Assembly (NCBI GenBank): GCA_000310025.1
Contig: FN649746.1
Span: 1,397,741 to 1,461,740, forward strand
Direction of reading: 5' to 3'
Source of the DNA: Ectocarpus siliculosus
Taxonomy: Eukaryota; Sar; Phaeophyceae; Ectocarpales; Ectocarpaceae
DNA length: 64,000 bases
The notes under the pieces were generated by a model, which saw nothing but the letters and a program-made list of their open reading frames with translations, ran no database searches and had not been told where the DNA came from. This document shows, one piece after another, positions 12,601-22,954 of the stretch. Positions within the stretch are counted from its first letter, which is position 1. The number at the start of each line of letters is the position of its first letter. Position numbers and translations under genes: made by a program.

Positions 12601-13877
12601 TAGTGTGTTCATAGCATTCTGTAACTAGGGTTTAAGGATTGGCCCCATTGGCCCCCCGCCCCCCATTGGGACGGGCGGCCACACCGAGATAAGAAGGGAC
12701 GGTGTCTGAAGCCTCAATGGAGACGTAAAGCCCCTCTTGAATATACTTTCAGTACATAACACCGTAGCCCCCATAGTAGGGATTGAACCGAAAGAGAAGA
12801 GTTTTGTGTGCATGCACTCAACATCACTACATGTTCACTTCATCAATCATAGTCTATCCCCCCAGTACGTAGTGAAGACTGTGGTGGGATCCATCTGGAC
12901 ATGGTATACAATGTAACACACAAAACAACGTAACTGCGGAGGAAAACAAGAGGAAGAGAATGTCAGCCAGACCGGTCTCGGAGTCGGGCGTCATCCCGGG
13001 CGTGTGTTCCCCCCCTACCACCTACTCCACTGCCGCTTTTTTTCCATCTTCGAAAAATTACGAATGTAAACTCATACTTAATAGTTTCCAGATTTGCGTG
13101 CTGGGCGCATTACAGCAGCCGCAACCCCCTCTGGTTTCGTTGTGGTGGATAGGGACACGCACCAGCTTACGGCAGTAGCGTGCTTTGTCTCGTGTCATGC
13201 GGATAGTTACTGCGCGAAATGAAACACGTCGCTGTCGCGTACTGCTGTGTGCTGTATCGAGCGTGGTGCTGCTGTCGATATGCGCACACTTGTGCGTCCA
13301 AAGCTAGCTGCGCTTGGCTTGCGGTAGGTCTGCAAGGACGGCCGACCCTTGCTGTGCGCCTATTCGATGCTGTCAATCAGTTGCGACGTGTGTAGGCCTT
13401 TTATCAGCGGTTGCGCGTGATTGAACGTGTGCATCTGTTGGTTTGCGTGCCGCTTGTGGTGCGTGCGCAAAACGACATGCTGTGGATCATGCGTGCCACA
13501 TACCGAAGCTGCGCCACCCCTAATTGCCTTGCGGTAGGTCTACAACTACCGCCGACGCGTGCTGCGCGTCTATGCGCCGTGCCGTCACATTTTCCCCGCA
13601 TCCCCCCTCAATCGACTGGCTACCTATTCAGGAGCTAGCTGCACCTGCTTGTTGTCTTGCTTTCTGTGTCTGAACTGCACCCTACGCCCCTCCTTTCTAC
13701 TAAGTAGATGTTACTACAGTGGATACGTCTACGGGTGATGATGGCGACGACGGCAAGAACAATGGTGCAGGTGCTGCATGCGACACCGACCCGACTGGAT
13801 GCCCGAATGGACTGGTGTGTTGCGAGGGCCTGGGCAACATTTGCGCGCCCAAGCCCAAATGCGATGATGACAACTAG
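9642..13877 (+). CDS. Secreted cysteine-rich protein with two LNR/Notch-like modules (8 exons)
   Basis: Proposed exons: 9642-9708, 10029-10127, 10777-10839, 11214-11251, 11542-11683, 11994-12031, 12384-12471 and 13720-13877. Every intron is GT..AG with compatible phases, giving 230 residues ending at TAG 13875-13877. The start has a strong context (GCCACCATGAAG) and residues 1-19 form a typical signal peptide ending IANA. The protein has an A-B-B-A order. Module A (about 30-55 and 200-226) shares the pattern CANGLVCC / CPNGLVCC with KPQPKC / KPKC. Module B (about 60-117 and 122-178) has the LNR signature DG.C followed by CGYDGGD, then C.CDC and YDCQDP.SEC. LNR units bind calcium in known families; here extracellular or wall-associated action is inferred. 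Exons 4 and 6 and their upstream introns are duplicates. The 1.25-kb last intron could hide another exon. No known symbol is claimed. Confidence 0.75.
11016..11135 (+). mobile_element. LINE 3' tail relic inside intron 3 of the LNR gene
   Basis: Matches the CAGGGTAAGT, GACCACGG and GGGTAGAGAGATCGGAACG landmarks of the LINE 3' end and ends in a decayed CAAC-rich tail. It lies in the intron between the third and fourth exons of the LNR gene. Confidence 0.5.
12625..12700 (-). repeat. Dispersed repeat edge (GGCCAATCCTTAA family)
   Basis: The reverse complement reads GGGGGGCCAATGGGGCCAAT followed by CCTTAAACCCTAGTTAC, matching GGGGGGCCAATCCTTAACCC at 31390-31420. It lies in the long last intron of the LNR gene. 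Confidence 0.4.
13200..13590 (+). repeat. Partial tandem duplication, about 210-bp spacing
   Basis: The segment CTTGCGGTAGGTCTRCAA followed by CCGAC..TGCTG.GCG and TCTATGCG/CTATTCGATG occurs near 13318 and 13528. Two related inverted copies lie at 7.9-8.1 kb. It is contained in the last intron of the LNR gene. Confidence 0.45.
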
Positions 13878-15768
13878 GTAGGTACTCCGGAGGAGGAGCG
13901 CTTCGTCGCGATTGTTCACGCAAGTGTTGGTTGTGTTTTGTCACGGAAGCGCTTGGAGCACGCCGAGCCAAGCCTGAAGCACCACACCTTAGGTGCAATT
14001 TGCAACGTCTACACAATAGTCTGCATGTAGACTTACACCGGTGTCGAGAACCGATGGGATGGCTCATGGTATGCATATGCACTTCGTATCACCTCAGAAG
14101 CAAGCGCGGATGATCATTTTTTTCTGTCGGCCTGATGTTGTCGCATCTCGGCAAGGTTGATGGAGGAGAGGCTGCCCACTGTCGTGCGCGGTGCTGGACT
14201 CGGATAGATGATGCCGACGAGTTCGCCCGCTCATCCTCTTCCTGGTGCTCTTCGTTGCTGGGACTACAAGGGATCATCCCACGGAGTTCGAGAAAGTACA
14301 TGTTTTTCTATTTTTGCCGCGTTTTACCTGCGGAGCTGCCATGATGTCCGTCCATGGATGGATGTGTTTGCTTTTCTGGAGGAAGCCACAGCCGGGGGAG
14401 GACGGTTGGATGTCCTCCATCTTCTAGAGCCGTAACTGCTGACGAGGATGTTCTCAGTGTTTCCGGACGTATTTCCGGAGGAAGGACAACTCTCGTTGTG
14501 AGAATTTATTTGTATGATATACTCAGTCGAGTATCGATACTCGATATCGATGCGGCTCTTTTGCAGGCCTCAGGTTACAAGAAGAGCGAGCGTTACCCAA
14601 CTACACGTACCCTGGCACACCCAAACCCTTCTCTGAAGCATACAGCAGTGCGCAAGGCGTGCGCGCATGGTTCGGCGGCATGGAAGTAGTGGTGTTTGCC
14701 TGGTGCCAGGTGTGTGCAGTTGAACATCATGAGCACAACAACAGCGGGCACACGTTGTGATGTGATGTTGCGCATACATACAAAAACTGCATCGTGCAAG
14801 AGGCAGGTTGGGTGTTGTGTAGCTATGTCCACCAGATAGATCTAGTTTACATTTTACAGTCAGTGTGCAGTGTGTATACACGTACACACTAAAACCGCCG
14901 TACGGTTGCGATCGAATCAGTGCAAGCTCGGCTGCGAGCAGGATTTCATGACAAAAAAACGCGGAAAAAACTCAGAACACACTTTCTTGGTTTTATGCTT
15001 ATATACTGCCTTCAAAGTTATGCGTGCAAAATTCCACCCACCAGTTGTGGGTGCCCAACAATCAGCAATGCACCTCGAACGGGTATCAACTCTAGACAAC
15101 AGCCAAAAGGAAACAAAAGAACAAACATGGCGAAAACATCATGTGCGAAAATTAAACGCTTGCCAAACAAACTTGAACATGACATTTCCCCTATTCATCA
15201 CACGCCCAAGTGGCCGGACATGAAATCAAGCACACCTTGCCATTACGTCCCAAAACCAAGTTCACAGCATAAATCGTCCGGAGGAACGGCCTCTGTTCGC
15301 ACTAATGTAGTGTAGCTCTACTGCTGAAACTGCGGGAAACGCCAAACCTACGTAAGGAGCAGAAGGAGGCAAGCTGACTCTAACGGGGATGACTGCTACT
15401 CATTCGGCTGTGGCAGCGCTATCGCCGCCGACAAAGCCGAATTCTTGAAGGCTCATGTTGCACACCGATGTGGTTCTCAGGAGCTGAGACACAGGCGCTG
15501 TTGGTGTGGTGTGTGGCTGGCAGGGGCTGGTGTGTGTGTGGTGGGTGGTTGTGATGGCAGTGGGGGGCGACAGGAGTAACAGAGAAGGCGGTGTTCTACA
15601 TATATATGTCCTACGGTATCTATCCCGCTCAACCCTTTTTTTTTTGCGGCATGTGGTTGCATCTTTCTTTGCCACTGCCGGAAAAGACCGCTGGATCTTT
15701 ACGCAGTCCATTTTTGGTATCTATCATTTTACACATAACGACGCAGGACGGGTCGACCTTCATCATTC
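13878..15768. other. No gene assigned
   Basis: No frame resembles a known protein. The longest is a 131-residue plus-strand frame (14920-15315), lysine- and proline-rich with no recognised domain. Tandem TCGAGTATCGATACTCGATA near 14526 is a short palindrome. The first part may hold the 3' untranslated region of the LNR gene. Confidence 0.3.
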
Positions 15769-15845
15769 ATTGTTGTTGTTGTTGGTGTTGTGTCTTCACA
15801 CTAAAAACCGTTCCGATCTCTCTCTACTCAGTACCTTTAATCGGT
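15769..15845 (-). mobile_element. Inverted LINE 3' tail fragment
   Basis: The reverse complement of the tail landmarks: TTGTTGTTGTTGGTGTTG, then CTTCACAC and CCGTTCCGATCTCTCTCTAC. It is oriented opposite to the copies at 2.3 and 24.1 kb and sits at the left edge of palindromic array 2. Confidence 0.55.
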
Positions 15846-16082
15846 AAAATTAGAGAGGTACTTACATTATTGGGAGCCCACGTGGGACGTCCCATGGGAC
15901 AGCCCTGGGACGTCCCACGTGTACCCATACACGTCCCACTTCCCCTCTTCACGTCAACGCACGTAGGACGGACCACGGGACACATGCAACGATTGCAGCC
16001 CCCCCCCCCCACTGCCCCCCGCAAGCTTTGGATGTCCCAAAAGCCGCACGTTGCTTCCCCATCGGAAGCGTGGGGCGTCCCA

Positions 16083-16198
16083 NNNNNNNNNNNNNNNNNN
16101 NNNNNNNNNNNNNNNNNNNNNNNNNNNNNNNNNNNNNNNNNNNNNNNNNNNNNNNNNNNNNNNNNNNNNNNNNNNNNNNNNNNNNNNNNNNNNNNNNN
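16083..16198. other. Assembly gap (116 N)
   Basis: A run of N placed directly after the first copy of the 140-bp direct repeat in palindromic array 2. Frames that cross it are artefacts. Confidence 0.99.
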
Positions 16199-16639
16199 CC
16201 TACGGTGTGTCCCATGGAACAGCCCACATGTCCCATGGGACGGCCCACATGTCCCATGGTGTCCCATGGGACGGCCCTAGCTGTCCCATGGGGCGTCCCA
16301 CGTGTCCCATGGGACACATGTGGGACGTCCCAGGGCTGTCCCATGGGACATCGTGGGACACGTGGGACGTCCCAGAGGAAGTCCAGTAGAACACAATTAA
16401 TTAAGATACACTTAAACTTCCCCTCTTCACGTCTACAGAAGTAGGACGGACCACGGGACACATGCAACGATTGCAGCCCCCCCCCCCCACTGCCCCCCGC
16501 AAGCTTTGGATGTCCCAAAAGCCGCACGTTGCTTCCCCATCGGACGCGTGGGGCGTCCAATGTCCGTCCCATCCATGGGGCTGGGACGTTCAATGGCTGT
16601 CCCATGGGACACACACGTGGGACGTCCGAAATCTGTCCG

Positions 16640-16915
16640 GTGGGAAGGATCATTTAAATAAAATAAAAGATATAAGTGAGTTCGAGGCTTCAAATAAAAA
16701 AGCCCGAAAAACATTTAGTGAATCTGTTGACGAAAAAGTAGATTATTATTGGTTTAATTTATGTGATTCTGAGGGCCTTACAAATTTTTTTCGTTTATTG
16801 TTTCATAAAGAAAGCGTGGACTCTTCTTCTTATGTTCTAATAAAATAAATGTGGTTCGTTGAATTTGATTCGTCTTGCGCTTTAAATGATCCAAGTTATA
16901 CTTATTCAAGGCATT
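16640..16915 (+). other. AT-rich open segment, unlike its surroundings
   Basis: A low-GC block between two parts of the GC-rich palindromic array. The plus strand is open for about 65 codons up to TAA near 16846 and reads as a hydrophilic protein (motifs DHLNKIKDISEFE, KVDYYWFNLCD, FFRLLFHKESV), using A/T-ending codons throughout. A second short frame starts directly after the stop with MWFVEFDSSC. Base use differs from every other coding segment here. An organelle-derived insertion or a fragment of a low-GC mobile gene are both possible; I cannot name the protein. Confidence 0.35.
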
Positions 16916-17080
16916 GGAAGGCCCACGTGTGTGTCCCATGCGACGCATGTATGTGACGTCCAAGAGTAGTGTCCAATTGGACGGCTTACGTGTCCCACGC
17001 GACTCGTGGGACGTCCAATAATAGCGTCCAATAGATGTCCCATGGATCACGCGTGTCCCATTGGTCGTCCTACGTGTCAC

Positions 17081-18180
17081 CGTCCAGGGATGGATGCAAG
17101 CGAACCACGCGCGTTGGAGTTACATGGAAACATCAGAGAAGTAAGTGTCGCTAGCAGACGGGGACAAAGCCCGCGGTACGAGCGTCGGCGACCCCATCTC
17201 AATAGGCCCCGCAGCGCACTCAATCCGCGGCTGCCAAGACGTGCACCATGGTGCTCTCGTCCCCGTGACCCCGTTGGACATTGTCATGGGTGAGTTGAGG
17301 ACCCCGAGTGACTATGATGTTGGCGGTGACTGTAGACGAAATAATAACAAAATAATGTATACCGTCTCACTGAACGTCATCGAATGCATAATCATACTAC
17401 CCACTTGTAAACACATACATATGATTATATACCTTGGACGCATTTAATAGAAGAGTTCTTTGTCTTCAACCGCACTGAGACTGACGACGTCTTTTCATTG
17501 GTCGGCCTGGTAGTAGCGCGGTCGATGCTATTGATAAAAATACATACACTTACACTCACTCCTTCCTCCGTTAGACGACACAGGTGGCCAGTGGGCACCG
17601 TTGTACGGGGTGTAGAGTAACCTCCGGCCAACGAGTGGTTATTGCATGGGATAACGTCGGGGGGGCTACAGGCCGAGCCAGCATAAACTGCCCGGGTTGT
17701 GAAAGCGGTCATCATGCGAGGGTGGGTGTGAAGAAGAGTGGGAGGGAGATAAAAAAGAGTCGAGGAAAAAAAATATCAATTTGTGAGGATTGTCACCTTC
17801 TTCCATCCCGCGGTCGCGGTGCGCGAGACTTCACACGTCCGTGTTCACTACTACCGCAGAAATGTATTGACAAGAAATAAAACACGAGTATGGGGAAGTT
17901 TGAACCGGCGTCTAACTATTATCAAAGTGTTCATTGTACCTCTACGCTACGTGGTGTGACATGGTGTGTGCGGGATGCGCGTAAATCTCATGAATCTATA
18001 GTGGGGGGCTGAAACAATTGTGTGGCACAACACCGCCTCCGATGCTGCCGATAAGCGCACACTTTGCCGTCCCCCCCACCCAAAAGCAGAAACTCCGAAT
18101 ATTGTCGTCTTCCATTGCCAATCGTTTAATGAAAAGTTTTTTGTCAGTTAAGTTTTATGTTCCACAACAACAACATACCG
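17081..18180. other. No gene assigned
   Basis: Short overlapping frames on both strands with no recognisable domain and no repeat shared with the rest of the window. Confidence 0.3.
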
Positions 18181-18189
18181 TAAACGTCG

Positions 18190-18330
18190 GAGTTTTCCCC
18201 CCGGGGAGAGGGGATCGTTTTTTTTTCTGAAACCAACCCCCCCGGGGGGAAATTGACGTACCGGGGGGAGTTACGTTTTTTTGTTCCAACGCTACCCCGA
18301 GGGGAACCCCCCCCTCGGGAAGTTGTGCAC
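18190..18330. repeat. Cluster of GC hairpins
   Basis: TTTTCCCCCCGGGG at about 18193 is mirrored by CCCCGGGGGGAAAT at about 18239. CCCGAGGGG and CCCCTCGGG at about 18296-18320 form a second inverted pair. ACGT..ACGT flanks a G-rich stretch between them. These could form stable stems; no function is claimed. Confidence 0.45.
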
Positions 18331-18729
18331 AATAATGATGGTCTACACACCAAGCACACAGAGAGTGGCGAAACTGAGATGGATAAGATTTACGAGCAAG
18401 CGTTCAACAAATCAAACAGAGGGAGGAGGAACGCGCGTATGAGCAACGAAGGCGAAGAGAAAAAAGACAGCAAGGAGGACAGCAGCCACTAGACATACAG
18501 ACGTCACCCAGATGTCTCCCGCGCAGCTACAAGACCTCATGGCGTTTCCTGTGACATTAGCGGCGGGGATTCTCCTCTATCGATTATACTGTTGTATTCT
18601 TATCCCTTACCCAGATCCTTCGATGAAAGTATCGGATTTGGTTGGATGAGGCCTCCTGCGCCGGCCTGTGGTCCCGCCCATTACTTTCTTGTTGATTATC
18701 CGATCTGCCACATCTTAGTTATTGACCAC

Positions 18730-20138
18730 TCACGCCTCTAAGCTAGGTCTCGCCCACCCACACTTTCTTTGTTTTCCGCGCCGAGCACACGCAGAGAAAT
18801 CGCATGTGAAGTCAGCCGACAACGGCAACGCGTTTGAGTCTGCGTTCAGCTCGCTACGGATCCTCTTGGAAGCCGTTGCCCCCACACTAGTAGCGGCGCC
18901 AACATATCGCTTCGCTACACTCTCCATACGCCACCCGGCAATTTTCATGATAGCGTCCATCGCCGTTCCGTCAAGCGACTGCGCTACAGAATCTCCGACG
19001 CGGAACGAGTGCACTAGCTCGCAAATGCCCTTGTAGGGCAGCCGTCATCTGAACCGCCGTAAGCGGAGCGCAGCCCCGAGTTCCGTCCAGCAGAACGACA
19101 GGAAACAGATGCCCTTGGGACAAATCCCAGCCAATACGCTCCGCCGCACTGATGTAGGCCGTAACATTGCTCACGGCACAAATAGACGGGCAGGCGACGT
19201 CCGGACGCACAACAACGGCATCGACAGAGTCACGGAGGGTCTTACCAAACTGGAAGTTGAAAATCGGACGCTGCCCCGCGGGCAACTGCAGAACTTGCGA
19301 TCCCATAGTGAAGGAGAGATCATGGCCTCGCCTCATGGAGGCGAACGCCAGTGAAAACAAAGCGACGTCCCTGGTGAGCTCAATACGTCTCGCCAAAGAG
19401 GACGCAGTCTGCGCGCGAGAGCGCATGTCCCTCAACAAATCGATGAGGACGTCCGGTAACATAGCCTCTGCCTGGTTGACAGCGACACCCACACGTTTTT
19501 GTTCCTCCCCCGTGAAGACGAAGTACTGTAGCAGTCGACGAGAGGACTGCAACATGGGTTGCCCGAGCGCGTGGCAGGGTCCCAGCTGCTGTCTTTTCCC
19601 AACTGTTCTTGCATCGCCATCTTCAACTTGGACACGATCCCTTTCTGCATGGACGCGGCGGCGTAGTGCTTAGCACATGGCGAGTTTGGAAGACAATCGC
19701 GGCCGTGAGTCGTGCCGACACCAGGGCATGCCCTGTCGTGCACCCACTTGGTACCACTACCTTGTGTGTCCAAGAAGCAGGATAGTCAAACACGTCTCGG
19801 TCCGACGCCTGCTTCCAACCCCGACGTTGTTCAGTCGCCGAAAGTATGAAAGCGTCGAACCCGTCCGCTACGGCGCACGTGCGCTGTTGAGCACGACGGT
19901 TAGACGCGGCCGAGAGGACCTGATCACCACGAGCGCGCAGCGCGTCGAAATCGATGGACACCCGAGCCGCTTGAGGGTCACCCGGCACCGGACGCCCGCG
20001 GGCAGGCTGAACACCGCAGGACCAACAATAGTTGTAATGTCCCACGTTTTCCGTCTGGCAAGACGAACACGCGACAAACTGGACACAGCCGCCCGGAGGC
20101 AGGGTGGGGATCTGTGATACGAAGCACAAGCCATCCAC
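18730..20138 (-). pseudogene. Tyrosine recombinase of a DIRS/Ngaro-type retroelement, frameshifted
   Basis: Read from 20138 downwards. It begins with a zinc-ribbon-like segment (ACSSC, then YCWSCG), a helical N-terminal domain (QKGIVSKLKMAMQEQL), then the catalytic core of a tyrosine recombinase. The first arginine is probably in SMRRGHDLSF, followed by HSFR (the HxxR box) and a terminal KRYVG supplying the nucleophilic tyrosine. The reading passes through at least three frames (breaks near 19780, 19555 and 19020), so the gene is inactive. Such enzymes integrate the circular DNA of DIRS-like elements without target-site duplication. It follows an RNase H region on the same strand, the order known for DIRS/Ngaro. 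Confidence 0.65.
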
Positions 20139-20366
20139 AAGCCAAAGGGAGGGAACTGGGCAAGACGGACGAGAGCCGCATGCTGCATTAACAGGGTACC
20201 GGTGTCAATCAAGATTTGTTTTTCTTTTGGAGAGCGGCAGCCACCTAAGAACAAGAAGTAAAATCAACCTCGTAAGCTACCATGGATCACCTCGAGTACT
20301 TACACTCTTTCAGGGACCCGTCTGGGCAAGGCCACTGAAAATATCCCCCCGCATTAGGCGGGGAAA

Positions 20367-20890
20367 TCAGCATAGTCTAGACCGCACTGCCGCCTGCTGC
20401 ACTCGAGGGAACCAGTAAGACCTAGAACCCGGTACAACAATAACCGCATGCGCGAGGCACTCCGCAAGGTGTTGCACTACGTGGCCCGCCATCACCGGCG
20501 GCGGGAAACAATAACCGAATGCTCGATACAGAGAACCTGGGTGCAACGACACGTCTTGGGCGAAACATCTACACCCGATGAACCCTCGCAATCATAGCGC
20601 GAGAAAAACGACAGAACAACGTCCGACTCCGGGATACGCTGAACCGAAGCGTCGGAGGCCATGAGGTCGATAGTAAACGGCCCCATGCCCTCCCATTGAG
20701 CCTGAAAGGCCGCTGGGTTGAGCCTGATGATGCCCTCACGCGAAGGGCGAGAGATATCATCAGCGACGACCTTGGCAGCCGACGGGACCCATTTGAGGGA
20801 CAGCATAAACTCATACGCGACTTGTAGCTCGAACAAACGAACCAGAAGTGCATGCGTTTCCTCAAATGTCTGGAATATCAAAGCCCTCAA
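20367..20890 (-). pseudogene. RNase H-region fragment of the same DIRS/Ngaro-type element
   Basis: The minus strand reads LKWVPSAAKVVADDISRP, then FTIDLMASD and SFFSRYDCEGSSGVDV, continuing after a one-base shift near 20565 with FAQDVSLHPGSLYRAF and YWFPRVQQAAV. This is the C-terminal RNase H and connector pattern found between reverse transcriptase and recombinase in DIRS-like elements. The upstream reverse transcriptase is missing: the sequence beyond 20890 belongs to something else. A TTCCAG/ACATTTGAGG boundary near 20875 looks like a splice acceptor, so this part may be an exon. Confidence 0.6.
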
Positions 20891-21459
20891 AGTAAGTTAC
20901 AGTAGATACAGTGTGCCGAATACGCCGTTTCTCCGCCTAGCCACTAGTTTGTCCGTATAAAAATATGACGTTCATGACAGCGGCTGCGATGTTGACAGAC
21001 CCTCCGTGCGGGAGAGGGAGCTGGCTCTGTGGACTGCCGCGGTCCTGCCCATTTCTCGCCGGCTTTCCACACTGTTGCCACGAATTAATTCTTCATGATT
21101 GGACGGCAGGTTTATAATGTTTTCCTTCTTCCGTTCGATGGTGTAGACTAGTTGCTGTTTCCAACGGGAGCGGATGGATAGTCTTGACAGGTCCGCTCAA
21201 TATTCTCCTCATGCAGAAATCAAGAAATCAAGTTTATATCGTAAGGGTGTGCTAATGAACTACTTCTAGTTGGGTTTATGGGAAACCTACAGAAGCATCC
21301 GCCAACCAGAATGATCGATATCGCTGTATCGTGCCGCGAGCTTGCCCGTTCGATATTTGTTCATCCGCATCATTATGCATTGTTTCCAGGACTCCCGTTC
21401 TGCCGACGACATATACGATTCCTTCTTTGTTTTAGAAACAATAAAACCAAGACGCATAC

Positions 21460-21850
21460 CTATCAAAGTAGTTGACGGTGGAAGCCCAAGCCGGGTCGGG
21501 GTGCGCTAGAAGGAAACGTCGCCTGAAGCAGGCTCTGTCGTAGAACCGGATGGTGAGATGTTGTCCTGGCGCTCGGTAGATATCGTTCAGGGCCTTGGCG
21601 GTCTCGAGATCGAAACTTCCGCTCTCGAATATGGGGGACATGCCGTGAATAGCACCGCAAGTTGCGGTCACCAGAAGGTAGCCGAAGGTGTAGCGTGGCC
21701 CGAGGCAGGATCGCAGGTACTTCATGAACGCTGGCTGGTTCGTGACCGTTTGGACAGAAGGGAGGGTTTGCAAGTTCAGTGTGCGGAAGGCATCCCATCG
21801 CAGGTAAGGAAAGGATAATGCCCGTCGTTCTTTGTGTGAAACATGCACCA
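21460..21850 (-). pseudogene. KDZ transposase domain segment (exon)
   Basis: The minus strand encodes LLVTATCGAIHGMSP, then an acidic helical stretch and IRFYDRACFRRRFLLAHPD, ending WASTVNYFDR. A CG-I/V motif followed by a hydrophobic YD..C motif is characteristic of the first part of the KDZ catalytic domain; the D of YDRAC is the likely metal ligand. The 3' boundary is a good splice donor (ATAG/GTATGC at 21459), splitting the codon after FD as expected where the family continues with a histidine-rich segment. That next segment was not found. The 5' boundary is uncertain. Confidence 0.55.
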
Positions 21851-22479
21851 TTTCGAACTCCCGCTCTCAAGCGCAGAATTGACGTGTATGTTGCAAAACA
21901 GCATGGGCAACAACGGTTGTCGTATGGGCGAAGGCGATCGATGTCAACCGGCTACGGAATGGAGGCGCCGCAACAGTATGGTCACACATACGAGGACACA
22001 CAGGTGCGCACTCGGATGATCCAGCGAGGGTTACAAACCACACACGCATTACTATCAACGTGAGGTCACGTGATGTAACGCGACGTCTTGCCCATGTCGC
22101 CCTTGTTCGCCGACGGGAGGAAAGTCAGCAAAATCCTGAATAGGTAGTGTCCCATGCCCTGAAGTTCTTTTGTCAACTGTACTCGGGTTTGCGCCTTAAA
22201 TCTGGGGAGGAAATTCTTGTGTTGCATATTGTTTGCTATAAACTGGTGCGCGGGTTGCTCCCGTAACCGGGACGCTTAAACGTTCAGTCGTTGACACCCC
22301 CTGCAGTACCCTGGCGAATCGTAGAATGATGACGCTAAGGTTCTAGTGTGACCTCCAAAACTATTTGGCGATTCTACAGCAGGAATACGCAGTGGCTAGC
22401 ACGAACCTCTCTATCCTCGCCCGCATTCCTCGCCGCGCTGCGAACATGTAACCCTCATCTCCTCCTCCAGGCGTTGTAC

Positions 22480-22609
22480 CGGTCCTCCCATGAGCGATGC
22501 TGTGAGCAGGTGAGCCGCCCTTCCTCCCGGGGAAGGCCGCAATCTGGGTCCGTGATTGCGCAGCGGTGTCCATGCATAGGGTAATGGTAGGCGCAGTACC
22601 TGCAAGATG
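22480..22609 (-). pseudogene. KDZ gene exon with YCxxH and C..C cluster
   Basis: Bounded by an acceptor (CCCATCTTGCAG/G) and a probable donor (GACCG/GTACAA region). It reads YCAYHYPMHGHRCAITDPDC, then LTCSQHRSWEDRY. In phase it continues the upstream exon that ends CKEDVLRNGQ with AG/G across the junction, restoring the C...YC..H...C.......C....TC..H spacing of the KDZ-associated cysteine cluster. The phase and motif match together are strong evidence that the two exons belong to one gene, although a LINE now separates them. Confidence 0.65.
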
Positions 22610-22954
22610 GGAGTACGGAAAAGCGAGGCCGAAAACGTCTAGACGCCTTTGGTATTTGCCACATCCGACTCGCGTCTTCATTGGATGGCCGCCGAACTTT
22701 GTACGTCATCCTTGTAGTTGTTTGTCTCCCTATGCGACTACCTGAAAGGTTACGACAACGTGCGCATGCGGTTGAAGTGCGCTAGCTCTGAATGCACATG
22801 TTGACAGGCCAACACTATAGCGACACGTGTGCCCAGCAGTGGTATGCGCGATGGCGTTACGAATCCATGTCCAACCTCGACGGGGGCCATGCAGAACCCG
22901 CCAACGACTTGGCGTCGCTGTAGTGTTTCTTACTTGCACCACCTTGCTATCGCC

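Larger units (their letters stand above)
15870..17080. repeat. Palindromic-word array 2 (CATG and ACGT cores)
   Basis: Repeated words such as TCCCATGGGAC, GGGACGTCCCA and CCCACGTG alternate at short irregular spacing. The words are self-complementary, so both strands look alike. A longer unit is present twice in direct orientation (15939-16082 and 16417-16558): CTTCCCCTCTTCACGTC, a CATGCAACGATTGCAGC stretch, a poly-C run, then GCAAGCTTTGGATGTCCC. The assembly gap falls inside the array. An AT-rich block at 16640-16915 interrupts it. Confidence 0.75.

Noticed and set aside
15591-16280. 229-residue plus frame and 234-residue minus frame across the first gap
   Set aside because: They run through N bases and through palindromic words; the residues on both sides only repeat the array.
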